From Candidatus Fibrimonadales bacterium (GTDB lineage: Bacteria; Fibrobacterota; Fibrobacteria; Fibrobacterales; Fibrobacteraceae): a stretch of DNA of 9,386 nucleotides. Shown piece by piece: positions 1 through 6,684 of this stretch. The position numbers were made by a program, and so were the translations under genes. The notes beneath the pieces were generated by a model. The model saw nothing but the letters and a program-made list of their open reading frames with translations, was not told the DNA's origin and did no database searches. Position 1 is the first letter of the stretch. Every line of letters begins with the position of its first letter. Location of the stretch: contig WRMM01000057.1 in assembly GCA_009777135.1 (NCBI GenBank), positions 1 to 9,386 of the forward strand, written 5' to 3'.

Positions 1-479
1 TATTTATGCGCCAGAGCACCTATTTCGCGAATGGGATTGAGCAGTCCGGTTCCTGTTTCGTTATGCGTTGCATAAACAAGATGCACATCGGGATTTTTTT
101 GCAGAATTTCTTCTATGCCAGCGAGCTTAGGCCTTTCATCAAGCGGAACTTTCATTTCTATAAGCGGCAAATTATAATATTTGCATATCTCAACTGCTCT
201 TTCACTGTAAGCTCCGTTATTTATGATAAATATTTTTTTGTTTTCAGGCAAAAGCGAGTTCAGGCAAACATCCATGCAAATGGTTCCCGAGCCGCAAAAA
301 AGAACGGACGTATATTCTTCGGCATTGCCGCAAACAATGCGTACCAAGTCCTTTTGAATTTGCTTCAAAATATTTCCAAATTCACTTTCCCTGGGGCAAA
401 TATCCGGCACCGCCTGCGCCATTTTCACAGTATCTGTGGTGGTAGCGGGACCAGGGTTTAACAAAACATTGCGTTTCAT
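1..479 (-). CDS. phnW: 2-aminoethylphosphonate:pyruvate aminotransferase, PhnW-type (N-terminal 159 residues, runs off the left edge)
   Basis: This PLP-dependent class V (fold type I) aminotransferase interconverts 2-aminoethylphosphonate (AEP) plus pyruvate and phosphonoacetaldehyde plus alanine in the cytoplasm. The protein opens MKRNVLLNPGPATTTDTVK, followed by a DICPRESEFG segment, both highly characteristic of PhnW. A GSGT cofactor-binding motif lies near residue 65, an NNGAYSER segment near 90, and a HNETGTGLLNP segment near 140. The PLP-binding lysine would lie beyond the window. The start is supported by GGAG (485-488 on the minus strand) five bases upstream and by an ATGA overlap with the preceding gene's stop. 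PhnW can act in phosphonate degradation or synthesis. Lying in an operon with glycan and teichoic-type transferases favours synthesis of AEP for surface decoration (inference). The N-terminus starts directly at the aminotransferase domain, so it is not an N-terminal fusion to a cytidylyltransferase. A class V enzyme acting on another amine is the main alternative. Confidence 0.85.
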   Translation of the reverse strand, partial: MKRNVLLNPGPATTTDTVKMAQAVPDICPRESEFGNILKQIQKDLVRIVCGNAEEYTSVLFCGSGTICMDVCLNSLLPENKKIFIINNGAYSERAVEICKYYNLPLIEMKVPLDERPKLAGIEEILQKNPDVHLVYATHNETGTGLLNPIREIGALAHK

Positions 480-1627
480 AGCTTCTCCAAATAATCTGCA
501 ATAATCATTTTTGACTTTCCTATATTGGCTAAAATAGAATTTTCATCTATCAGCTTGCGTTCAGATACGTTCTTTATTATTTGAGGCAAATTATCTATCT
601 CCTCTTTTTTAACGAAAATTCCTATTTCATTGCCAATAGTATTTACCAGCCATTCATTATGCTCAAATTCATCGCTTGCACCGCTTTCCAAGGAAAGCAC
701 CGGACGCTTGAAAGCTAGGTAAAAATCCAAACGCACGCCGCTTAGCTCGCTGACTAAAATATCTGCTTTGGATAAAACGGATAAATTGTCTATTTCTGTG
801 TTGAAAGGAATATTTGGCAATTCTTTTTGCAAATTTTCCAAAAAATCCTTTTCATATACATAAGAATAAGGGTGCGGACGAACAATAACATTGTAGCCAG
901 CATTTGCCAAATCTGAAATAAATTTTGCTCCGTAGGTCTTTAGAAGCCCCCTGTCTCCCCAAGTACTCGCTACCAAAACAGTTTTGCCATCCGTGCGATT
1001 TTGCATTTCTTTTGCTCTTTCAATCAAGGAATCCAAATAAGGAAGCCCGGCTAGAACAACTTTTTTTGATTCAAATAAATTTGCAAAAATGCTTTGATGC
1101 AGCAAAATTGTATCGTAACTGTCCAAACCGCCTTTTTTATAATCAACTCCAAGTCCGTGAAAAATATGGATTAAATTTTCGCAGTTCTTCGGCTTTTTAA
1201 TGGGATAGCCAAGAGTTCCAATATTCGGCGTTGTTGATAAAATATTTTTTTCTTTCAAATTGCTAATTGCAGAATAGCCTCTATTGCCTGTGCCCACATA
1301 TCTAACTTTGAACAGCGAAAAATCTTCGTTTTCATTGCTAAAATCGTGCAAGTCCAGAGCGGGATCATTCATATCCATTGTATAATATGTGAATTTGATT
1401 TTTCTCTTTATCAACTCCTCCACAATGTCTTTGAAATAAATCCAGTATATTTTTCCTTCGCTGAAAATTGCCAAGTCAGTTTTGAATGTTTCCTGTTTTT
1501 TGCCTGTTATGCGGTAAAAAGCATTTTTGGCAAAAAATATAATTGTACCGAGAATGCCAAACAAAGCGGCAAATAAAGCATTGCCTGTGCCGGGATCTAA
1601 GTAGCCGTTTTTGTTGCCAAAATTCAT
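476..1627 (-). CDS. Membrane-anchored CDP-glycerol glycerophosphotransferase-like protein (TagB/TagF family)
   Basis: This 383-residue enzyme probably moves a CDP-activated phospho- or phosphono-alcohol onto a glycan at the inner face of the membrane. Residues 9-15 read YLDPGTG and lead into one hydrophobic segment (about 17-33), a short anchor type that often precedes enzymes of this kind. The rest resembles the GT-B-fold CDP-glycerol:poly(glycerophosphate) glycerophosphotransferase family. An HG pair at 157-158 (IFHGLGVDYKKGG) matches the family's catalytic HG-K-G region. RPHP lies at 250-253, and SELSGVRLDFYLAFKRPVL near 293-311 corresponds to the usual DYSS-D-KRP block. Translation should be strong: AAGGAG (1635-1640) lies seven bases upstream. 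The start overlaps the upstream stop by ATGA, and its own stop overlaps the next start the same way. Known members use CDP-glycerol or CDP-ribitol. The phnW neighbour makes CMP-AEP a candidate donor (inference). The exact substrate cannot be told from sequence. Confidence 0.8.
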   Translation of the reverse strand: MNFGNKNGYLDPGTGNALFAALFGILGTIIFFAKNAFYRITGKKQETFKTDLAIFSEGKIYWIYFKDIVEELIKRKIKFTYYTMDMNDPALDLHDFSNENEDFSLFKVRYVGTGNRGYSAISNLKEKNILSTTPNIGTLGYPIKKPKNCENLIHIFHGLGVDYKKGGLDSYDTILLHQSIFANLFESKKVVLAGLPYLDSLIERAKEMQNRTDGKTVLVASTWGDRGLLKTYGAKFISDLANAGYNVIVRPHPYSYVYEKDFLENLQKELPNIPFNTEIDNLSVLSKADILVSELSGVRLDFYLAFKRPVLSLESGASDEFEHNEWLVNTIGNEIGIFVKKEEIDNLPQIIKNVSERKLIDENSILANIGKSKMIIADYLEKL

Positions 1628-3891
1628 TTTGTGTCTCCTTCGTAAAAATATGGATAAAATACGCCTTTGTCGAATTTATGAGGACCAAGCCGCAATTCGG
1701 TATTTTGAATTTTGTATTTCAAAGGAATTTCGCTACCGGATAAATAAGCAAAAATAATTGGAAATAAATCCTGCGCAACATTAAAATCATAATCGTATTT
1801 TGCCGCCTTTTCTTTATCTGGCCATCGTACAGCCATAAATGCGCCAAATACATCACGGAATTTCATGTAGTCCGTTTTATTGAAATCGTAGTTTTTTGGG
1901 AATCTATATCCATCATCCATAAAAGAGCCACCATGGTCGCCCATAAAAACAATAATAGCATTGGAATTTGCCATTATTTCAATTTTTTCTTTTATTGCTT
2001 CAATGCACTTGTTGTAGATAGGAATAAAGCGTTGCATTTCCTTTTCCGTTGTTCCCAACCTCTGGCTGGAATGTGCGGAACATCCATCGCCCCACATAAA
2101 AATTTTATTTCCAGAATTTCCTTGAACAAATTTAGCCATGCCAATTAAATGCGAAGTTATTGACTCTTGTTCTTGCATTAAATCGGAATTTAAAGTTGCA
2201 TTCAATATATTTTTCAATACCTGATTTTTGGACCTTATTTCATAATTTGCAACGGAGTCAGATTTATCTTGATATACAAAATTGTAGTATTTATTACCTC
2301 TGAATGCTTGCATGTTAGAATGGTGCGGCTGATTAAGAATGGTGTTATAGCCATTTTTTTGCAGAAACATATTTACTAAACTGTTTCCATTCATGGCAGC
2401 TCTTAGGTAACCGCTATGAAAGCCTCTGGAAAATTCAGGATCATTTACGCGTTCAGCGTAAATGGCAGTTGTAGTAGTATTATACTTAGGCAAAAAATCC
2501 GCGTTCATGTTAAAAACGCTTGACATTGCAGAAATCGTATTGTATCCCATTGAATAAACATCGTATATTTTAAAATCCGCCTGCTCAAAAACCTCCATTA
2601 AATTACCGTAATTCGGTAAATTAAAATATTCAGCATAATCCTTATGCGGAAAAGATTCTAGCATAAAAAGATAAATGCTTGTAGAATCGTTTAATTCAAC
2701 TTTAGCCAATTCTTTGGGAATTTTGACTTTTTCCCCCAATTCTTTGAAGTTTGTATTTGCATTATCTCCAGCAAACAAAGGATAAAGAGATGCAATAAAG
2801 AAAAACGTTATAACAGCACCCTTTTGTTTTATAAACGAACCTGCAAATATAAAAACAACTATGAACAAGATTAAAAACGAAGCTTTTAAATCGCTCATAT
2901 AATGAGTGTATTCTCTTGCCATAGGCAAAAACATAAGCGATATAATAAATGAAACGGAAAAGAGCGGAGAAAGAATAAATGAAAGCGCAATAGAAAAAAG
3001 CAAAAGAGCAGAAATGTATATAATTGTATCTGCCATATAGAAATAAACTTCGTTTGATTTAAAAATCAAAACAGCAGGAAAAATCATTGCACTTATATTC
3101 AGTATTAGTATTTTATAATTAGGAATCGTAAAGGGAATTTTTGCTTTTGCAACAAATTTATAAATGATTAATACTGCAAGGGCTGAACCCCACCCCAAAC
3201 CCCCGCATAGAGATTTTCCTACAAATACGGTTAGCAATGAATGAATTGTCATTACCAACAAAAACTGCCAGATAAAATTGAAATTCAAAAATGATGGCAG
3301 TTTGATTTTCGGAATTGGATAAAGCATCAAGTATCTGGCAAAAGAAAATAGCTGGTTAAAAGTCCAGTAAACCAAAAGCGCGGCAGGGCTTGCATATAAA
3401 AGCGCAAAAAAGAACATGGCTATAAATATTCCCTGTTTTCGCTCCTTGCTTTCTGCCACCGAGGAAATAAGAACTGCGCACAAATTTATTAATGTCATAA
3501 CGAAAGGAAATATGTTAAATCCAGCTAAAAAATTATCTGGATAGCCAAGCCATGTTTCTTTTAAGGGAGCGTAATGGCTCAGCGCATTGTATGCCGCTAT
3601 CAAAATTGGAATTTGAATGAAAAGCGAGGCAAGCGAGCGGAGGGAATAAAAAGGATAATAGCCAAATTGCTCGTAAAGTTCTTTTAAGTTTTTATGCGAG
3701 CTTGGTTTATACATTGCCAATCTTTGCTTAATGGTTCTTTCTTTTTTCTCTAAAATTCCCGTTAAATGGTAGAAGGGTATCAGAACAAGGCTCACAAAAG
3801 CCGAAAGCAAAATCAAAGAAAGTTCATAACTATTGGTTAAGTTATGAAAAAAGTCCAAAATAAAAATTAATGCTGATTCCAGAGCTGTCAT
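1624..3891 (-). CDS. Fusion membrane protein: YidC/Oxa1-like N-terminal module plus sulfatase/LtaS-fold phospho-transferase domain
   Basis: This is a 755-residue polytopic protein in three parts. Residues about 1-190 resemble the YidC/Oxa1 core: a TM segment (24-42), a charged cytoplasmic hairpin (47-75), a segment ELYEQFGYYPFYSL then FIQIPILIAAYNAL near 71-104, and TM segments ending in VYWTFNQLFS near 174-183. Residues 200-375 hold about six or seven more TM helices. From about 400 comes an alkaline-phosphatase/sulfatase-fold domain facing the periplasm: ESF (E412, likely metal ligand), YNTISAM (T452, likely nucleophile), an H607-containing loop and GDHGG (D652, H653, likely metal ligands). 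That layout matches LtaS and EptA-type enzymes, which move phosphoglycerol or phosphoethanolamine from a phospholipid to an acceptor. The start has GAGG (3897-3900) at five bases, and GAGG overlaps the upstream TGA stop. The position expected to carry the conserved YidC groove arginine reads serine (S34), so insertase activity is doubtful. The substrate group is unknown. Confidence 0.8.
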   Translation of the reverse strand: MTALESALIFILDFFHNLTNSYELSLILLSAFVSLVLIPFYHLTGILEKKERTIKQRLAMYKPSSHKNLKELYEQFGYYPFYSLRSLASLFIQIPILIAAYNALSHYAPLKETWLGYPDNFLAGFNIFPFVMTLINLCAVLISSVAESKERKQGIFIAMFFFALLYASPAALLVYWTFNQLFSFARYLMLYPIPKIKLPSFLNFNFIWQFLLVMTIHSLLTVFVGKSLCGGLGWGSALAVLIIYKFVAKAKIPFTIPNYKILILNISAMIFPAVLIFKSNEVYFYMADTIIYISALLLFSIALSFILSPLFSVSFIISLMFLPMAREYTHYMSDLKASFLILFIVVFIFAGSFIKQKGAVITFFFIASLYPLFAGDNANTNFKELGEKVKIPKELAKVELNDSTSIYLFMLESFPHKDYAEYFNLPNYGNLMEVFEQADFKIYDVYSMGYNTISAMSSVFNMNADFLPKYNTTTTAIYAERVNDPEFSRGFHSGYLRAAMNGNSLVNMFLQKNGYNTILNQPHHSNMQAFRGNKYYNFVYQDKSDSVANYEIRSKNQVLKNILNATLNSDLMQEQESITSHLIGMAKFVQGNSGNKIFMWGDGCSAHSSQRLGTTEKEMQRFIPIYNKCIEAIKEKIEIMANSNAIIVFMGDHGGSFMDDGYRFPKNYDFNKTDYMKFRDVFGAFMAVRWPDKEKAAKYDYDFNVAQDLFPIIFAYLSGSEIPLKYKIQNTELRLGPHKFDKGVFYPYFYEGDTK

Positions 3892-3898
3892 TGCAACC

Positions 3899-4855
3899 TC
3901 AAATATAGTAATTTAAGTACCAGCGCGCAAAATGTTTAATGCCTTCTTCCAAAGAGATTTTTGGGCAATATCCCGTAGCCTTTTCCAGCGCAATTGTATC
4001 TGCCCAAGTTACTGGCACATCTCCGGGTTGCATTGGCAAAAATTCTTTTATTGCAGGTTTGCCCAGCTCACATTCTAAAATCTCAATAAAACGCATCAAA
4101 TCAACTGGCTCACCGCGACCTATGTTGAAAATACCACGTCCGCCCCAGTCCAAAACAGCAATTGTTCCGTTTACAATATCGTCTATGTATGTGAAATCTC
4201 TTTTCATATTTCCGTTGTTGAAAACCTTTATGGGCTTGCCCTCTAAAATATTTTTTGCAAATAATATTGGCGCCATATCTGGCCTGCCCCAAGGACCATA
4301 AACCGTGAAGTAACGCAAACCTGCCATGTTCAAATCAAACAAATGCGAATATGTGTGCGCCATCAATTCGCAAGATTTTTTAGTAGCGGCATACAAGCTA
4401 ACCGGATTGTCTGTTCTGTCATCTGTGCTAAATGGAATTTTTGCATTATCCCCATAAACAGAACTGCTGCTTGCATATACAATATTTTTTACGCCAAAAT
4501 TTCTGCAACATTCAAAAATATTCAAAGTGCCAACAATATTGCTATCTATATAGGCTTGAGGATTTTCCAATGAATAGCGCACGCCAGCCTGCGCCGCCAA
4601 ATGCACAACAGCATCTATTTTATTATCATCAAAAACTTCAATTAACTTCGATTTATCGCAAACATCAATCTTGAAAATCCTAAAATCCTGAAAATCTTGA
4701 TTCAGACAAATGCGTTTCAATCTTGCGTTTTTCAATTCTACGGAGTAGTAATCGTTCATATTGTCTATGCCTATAACCGTATCACCTCTTTGCAATAACG
4801 CTATGGCTACCGCATTGCCAATAAAACCCGCTGCACCAGTTACTAAAATATTCAT
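3899..4855 (-). CDS. UDP-glucuronate 4-epimerase-type NAD-dependent sugar epimerase (extended SDR)
   Basis: This cytoplasmic enzyme is expected to interconvert UDP-glucuronate and UDP-galacturonate, supplying an acidic sugar for the surface glycan. It is a 318-residue extended SDR with TGAAGFIG at 6-13 for NAD binding, DNMNDYY at 31-37, HLAAQAGVRYS at 85-95, a serine run at 129-132 with the active-site serine, and the catalytic pair Y155/K159 (YAATK). RYFTVYGPWGRPDMAP near 181-196, KRDFTYIDDIV near 218-228 and LPMQPGDVP near 273-281 are typical of the UDP-glucuronate 4-epimerase branch (WbnF/CapI/LspL type) rather than GalE. The loop between VLDWGG and NIGRGEP is shorter than is usual in this branch, which probably explains the modest length. 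It is the first gene of the leftward block, 32 bases from a divergent gene. It has no Shine-Dalgarno site, but TATATT sits six bases before its ATG. The next gene begins seven bases after its stop. Confidence 0.9.
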   Translation of the reverse strand: MNILVTGAAGFIGNAVAIALLQRGDTVIGIDNMNDYYSVELKNARLKRICLNQDFQDFRIFKIDVCDKSKLIEVFDDNKIDAVVHLAAQAGVRYSLENPQAYIDSNIVGTLNIFECCRNFGVKNIVYASSSSVYGDNAKIPFSTDDRTDNPVSLYAATKKSCELMAHTYSHLFDLNMAGLRYFTVYGPWGRPDMAPILFAKNILEGKPIKVFNNGNMKRDFTYIDDIVNGTIAVLDWGGRGIFNIGRGEPVDLMRFIEILECELGKPAIKEFLPMQPGDVPVTWADTIALEKATGYCPKISLEEGIKHFARWYLNYYI

Positions 4856-4861
4856 AAGAGG

Positions 4862-4867
4862 AATATA
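4862..4867 (-). promoter_or_regulatory. Candidate -10 element TATATT, six bases before the epimerase ATG
   Basis: On the minus strand TATATT is followed by CCTCTT and then the ATG at 4855. A -10 box placed here would start transcription at or within a base or two of the ATG and give a leaderless message. The gene has no Shine-Dalgarno site. It shares this arrangement with the four rightward genes, although the base before TATATT is T instead of C. Confidence 0.45.
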
Positions 4868-4872
4868 AAAAA

Positions 4873-4881
4873 TTCTACATT
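4873..4881 (+). promoter_or_regulatory. TTCTAYMTT motif (TTCTACATT), candidate -10, before the first GT32-like gene
   Basis: TTCTACATT is followed by six bases (ACCCTT) and the ATG at 4888. The TACATT core is at -10 distance from the start codon. There is no Shine-Dalgarno sequence; the only purine-rich stretch (AGAGGA near 4857) is too far upstream. This is one of four copies on the plus strand with 6-7 base spacing. Confidence 0.45.
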
Positions 4882-4887
4882 ACCCTT

Positions 4888-4910
4888 ATGATTCCAAATA
4901 GAGTTTTTTT
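4888..4910 (+). repeat. 23-base identical 5' end of the two GT32-like paralogues (copy 1)
   Basis: The first 23 coding bases, encoding MIPNRVFF minus its last base, are identical to 6662-6684. Third-codon positions match as well, while the genes diverge clearly afterwards. It reflects paralogy, possibly with local gene conversion, rather than a mobile element. Confidence 0.7.
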
Positions 4911-5835
4911 TATATGGTTTGGCAATAAGATACCCTTGACAACAGGGTTGGCAATACTTTCTACCAAGCAGGTTCAAAAACCGGAAGAAACTATATTGTA
5001 CATAGAAAGCGGCGAAGGCGAAATGAGCGGCGAGGGCTACGATTTGATAAAAGACGTGCCCGGCATTACGCTAAAAAAAATAGATGATTCCATATTTTCT
5101 GATTTGGGAGACAATGGCATTTGCAGCCGCCTGTACAAGGCTCTTAAAAAACCTGTGTCAAAAACAAATTTGCTGCGCTATGCTCTGCTGTACAAACAAG
5201 GCGGCGTTTATTTAGATACTGATATAATAACGGTTAGACCCTGGGACGATTTGCTACAACGCAAGGGTTTTTGCGGGCTTGAGCCGGTGGCATTTCCGCA
5301 AAAATTATTCGCTTCTAAAAATCCTTTCTTTTACATGTTTGCATGGGTTCGTTTTCTTTGGCGGCTTTTATGCGTTTATTTGCCGCATGGGGAGCAAATT
5401 TTCAGACCAACGGAAAAGCTTTTTTCCCTTAGCGCTAATGGAGCAATTTTAGGTTCCGAAGCCGGAAATGAATTTTTTGAAAAAGCTTTTGCTGAAATAA
5501 ATGCAATGAATGAAGAAGAGCAGTTAAAGCATTATCGCTTGGGCACTCATATTATGCAAAAAGTGACCCAGAATAAATCTTCGGAAAGCATGGAGCTGTT
5601 TCCTCCTGCGTATTTTTATCCGCTTGGTCCTGATATAAGCATGCATTTGTTCCGCAATGGTTCTGCAAAGCGCCTAGATAAAATTTTGCTTCCGCAAACA
5701 CGAATTATACATTGGTACAACAGCGTTGAGAAAAAATATTTGCGCCAGCAATTAAATATGAAGTGGCTGGAAGAGCATCCAACTTCTGCTTTTGCAAAAT
5801 TGGCGCGGGATATAATAAGTTTTCTATATTTATAA
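4888..5835 (+). CDS. GT32-like glycosyltransferase with DXD motif (paralogue 1)
   Basis: This 315-residue cytoplasmic or membrane-associated glycosyltransferase belongs to the DXD sugar-binding (Gly_transf_sug, GT32/OCH1-like) group. It opens MIPNRVFFIWFG, the usual first strand 'IPk-IH-iWFG'. LLRYALLYKQGGVYLDTDIITV near 95-115 carries the DTD metal and nucleotide-sugar motif (D110-D112). The family's late H-W element appears as IIHWYNS near 275. A hydrophobic stretch about 147-165 may touch the membrane. The length is normal for bacterial members. It is the first gene of the rightward block, and its stop is two bases before the next start. By eye it is roughly 60 percent identical to the gene at 6662. 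Donor and acceptor sugars are unknown; a hexose transferase role in the repeat unit is the default inference. An eight-T run (4904-4911) lies in codons 6-8. Confidence 0.85.
   Translation: MIPNRVFFIWFGNKIPLTTGLAILSTKQVQKPEETILYIESGEGEMSGEGYDLIKDVPGITLKKIDDSIFSDLGDNGICSRLYKALKKPVSKTNLLRYALLYKQGGVYLDTDIITVRPWDDLLQRKGFCGLEPVAFPQKLFASKNPFFYMFAWVRFLWRLLCVYLPHGEQIFRPTEKLFSLSANGAILGSEAGNEFFEKAFAEINAMNEEEQLKHYRLGTHIMQKVTQNKSSESMELFPPAYFYPLGPDISMHLFRNGSAKRLDKILLPQTRIIHWYNSVEKKYLRQQLNMKWLEEHPTSAFAKLARDIISFLYL
5822..5830 (+). promoter_or_regulatory. TTCTAYMTT motif (TTCTATATT), candidate -10, before the second glycosyltransferase
   Basis: TTCTATATT lies inside the last codons of the upstream gene and seven bases before the ATG at 5838. 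The 14 bases 5817-5830 are identical to 6642-6655, the matching position before the third glycosyltransferase, although the two stretches are read there in different codon contexts. No Shine-Dalgarno site is present. Confidence 0.4.
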
Positions 5836-5837
5836 GC

Positions 5838-6665
5838 ATGTTGAATAAAATTATTAGAAAGCTTGCTTCCAATAAAAAAAAGCATTTGAGCAAAAAAATA
5901 GAGAATGGCAATTTCCCAGTTCTCTTGTCTGAAAAAGCAAAAAATCCCAGATTCATAATATCATTGACGACTTATGGCAAAAGAACCGCCGAAACAGCTC
6001 CTTATGCTATATGGAGTTTATTTAACCAAAACATTCTTCCAGATAAAATAGTGCTTTATTTGGATAAGGAAAACTGGAATGAAAACAATATCCCGTTGTT
6101 GCTTAAAAAAGAAGTGGAACATGGTTTGGAAATTAGATTTCGCAAAGACATAAGAGCATATACTAAACTCAATCATGCGCTTGAAGATTTTCCGAGCAAT
6201 ATATTGATAACGGCTGATGACGATGTATACTACCCTGAAAACTGGCTGGAGTTACTATTGGAAACCCATAAGAAAAACCCGCAGAAAATTTGCTGCCACA
6301 GGGCGCATATAGTTTGCAAAGACAAACCGTACAACCAGTGGAAATGGCGAGCAACCAGCGAAAATGACTCATCCAAACTTTTTCCAACAGGGGTTGGTGG
6401 CGTACTATATCCGCCAAATGCTTTGGCTACCGAGCATTTAGCGGAAGCAATGGTTTTGTCTCCGCTCAATGATGACATAACATATTGGGCTTTGGCAAAA
6501 ATAAAAGGAACGAATCATTGCGTTGTTAAGAACGGATATTCAAAGCTGAAAAAAGTAAATGGCCTTGACGAAGAAGATAGTTTATCTGCGATTAATGTAA
6601 TACAAAGCGCAAATGACCAGCAAATGAATGCCATTTTAGAAAAGTTTTCTATATTACTCAAATGA
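5838..6665 (+). CDS. GT-A-fold glycosyltransferase with DDD motif (GT2-like)
   Basis: This 275-residue cytoplasmic glycosyltransferase starts with a basic leader (1-20), then PRFIISLTTYGKR near 38-49 as the first strand of a nucleotide-diphosphosugar fold. ILITADDDVYYPENW near 122-136 holds the metal-binding DDD (127-129). TGVGGVLYPP (184-193) and LNDDITYW (210-217) fit the acceptor and catalytic-base regions of GT2-like enzymes. I chose ATG 5838 over the in-frame ATG at 5763. The longer form would overlap the upstream gene by 73 bases and add 25 residues unlike a fold start, while 5838 follows the upstream stop after two bases and has the recurring TTCTATATT at seven bases. It is unrelated to the two GT32-like genes that flank it. 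An A8 run (5874-5881) lies in codons 13-15. It probably adds one sugar of the repeat unit; specificity is unknown. Confidence 0.8.
   Translation: MLNKIIRKLASNKKKHLSKKIENGNFPVLLSEKAKNPRFIISLTTYGKRTAETAPYAIWSLFNQNILPDKIVLYLDKENWNENNIPLLLKKEVEHGLEIRFRKDIRAYTKLNHALEDFPSNILITADDDVYYPENWLELLLETHKKNPQKICCHRAHIVCKDKPYNQWKWRATSENDSSKLFPTGVGGVLYPPNALATEHLAEAMVLSPLNDDITYWALAKIKGTNHCVVKNGYSKLKKVNGLDEEDSLSAINVIQSANDQQMNAILEKFSILLK
6647..6655 (+). promoter_or_regulatory. TTCTAYMTT motif (TTCTATATT), candidate -10, before GT32-like paralogue 2
   Basis: TTCTATATT is followed by ACTCAA and the ATG at 6662, a six-base spacing. It lies in the end of the preceding coding sequence, where it encodes part of FSILLK. 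There is no Shine-Dalgarno site, although the start overlaps the upstream stop as ATGA and could also be reached by translational coupling. Confidence 0.4.
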
Positions 6666-6684
6666 TTCCAAATAGAGTTTTTTT
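6662..6684 (+). repeat. 23-base identical 5' end of the two GT32-like paralogues (copy 2)
   Basis: Identical to 4888-4910 at every position, including synonymous sites. The match ends within the T run, which is seven bases here and eight in the first copy. Confidence 0.7.

Larger units (their letters stand above)
4856..4887. promoter_or_regulatory. 32-base divergent intergenic region
   Basis: These 32 AT-rich bases are all that separates the ATG of the leftward epimerase gene from the ATG of the rightward glycosyltransferase gene. Two divergent start regions must therefore fit in it or reach into the two coding sequences. A TANNTT hexamer faces each way: TATATT on the minus strand (4862-4867) and TACATT on the plus strand (4876-4881). 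Each lies six bases from its ATG. I see no convincing -35 box for either direction and no dyad suggesting an operator. Promoter function is inferred from position and composition only. Confidence 0.5.

Noticed and set aside
6..461. Open rightward frame of 151 codons over the left edge
   Set aside because: It lies entirely opposite the PhnW gene, whose protein matches a known family along its length; the rightward translation has no recognisable motif.
1624..3891. Annotating the whole protein as the cell's membrane insertase YidC
   Set aside because: Only the first quarter is YidC-like, the expected groove arginine is a serine, and the C-terminal half is a sulfatase-fold transferase within a glycan operon.
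4800..4887. A classical sigma-70 -35 box paired with the TANNTT elements
   Set aside because: I checked the 16-19 base spacings upstream of each box and found no TTGACA-like hexamer shared between copies. TTGCCA at 4815 and TTGGCG at 5800 are at poor spacing or too weak.
5763..5837. Earlier in-frame ATG for the DDD-motif glycosyltransferase
   Set aside because: It would overlap the upstream gene by 73 bases and add 25 residues unlike a glycosyltransferase start. ATG 5838 fits the gene spacing and the recurring upstream motif.
4888..6684. The 23-base direct repeat as a mobile-element or attachment-site signature
   Set aside because: Both copies are the 5' ends of homologous genes in the same frame. 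No transposase, integrase or target duplication is visible.
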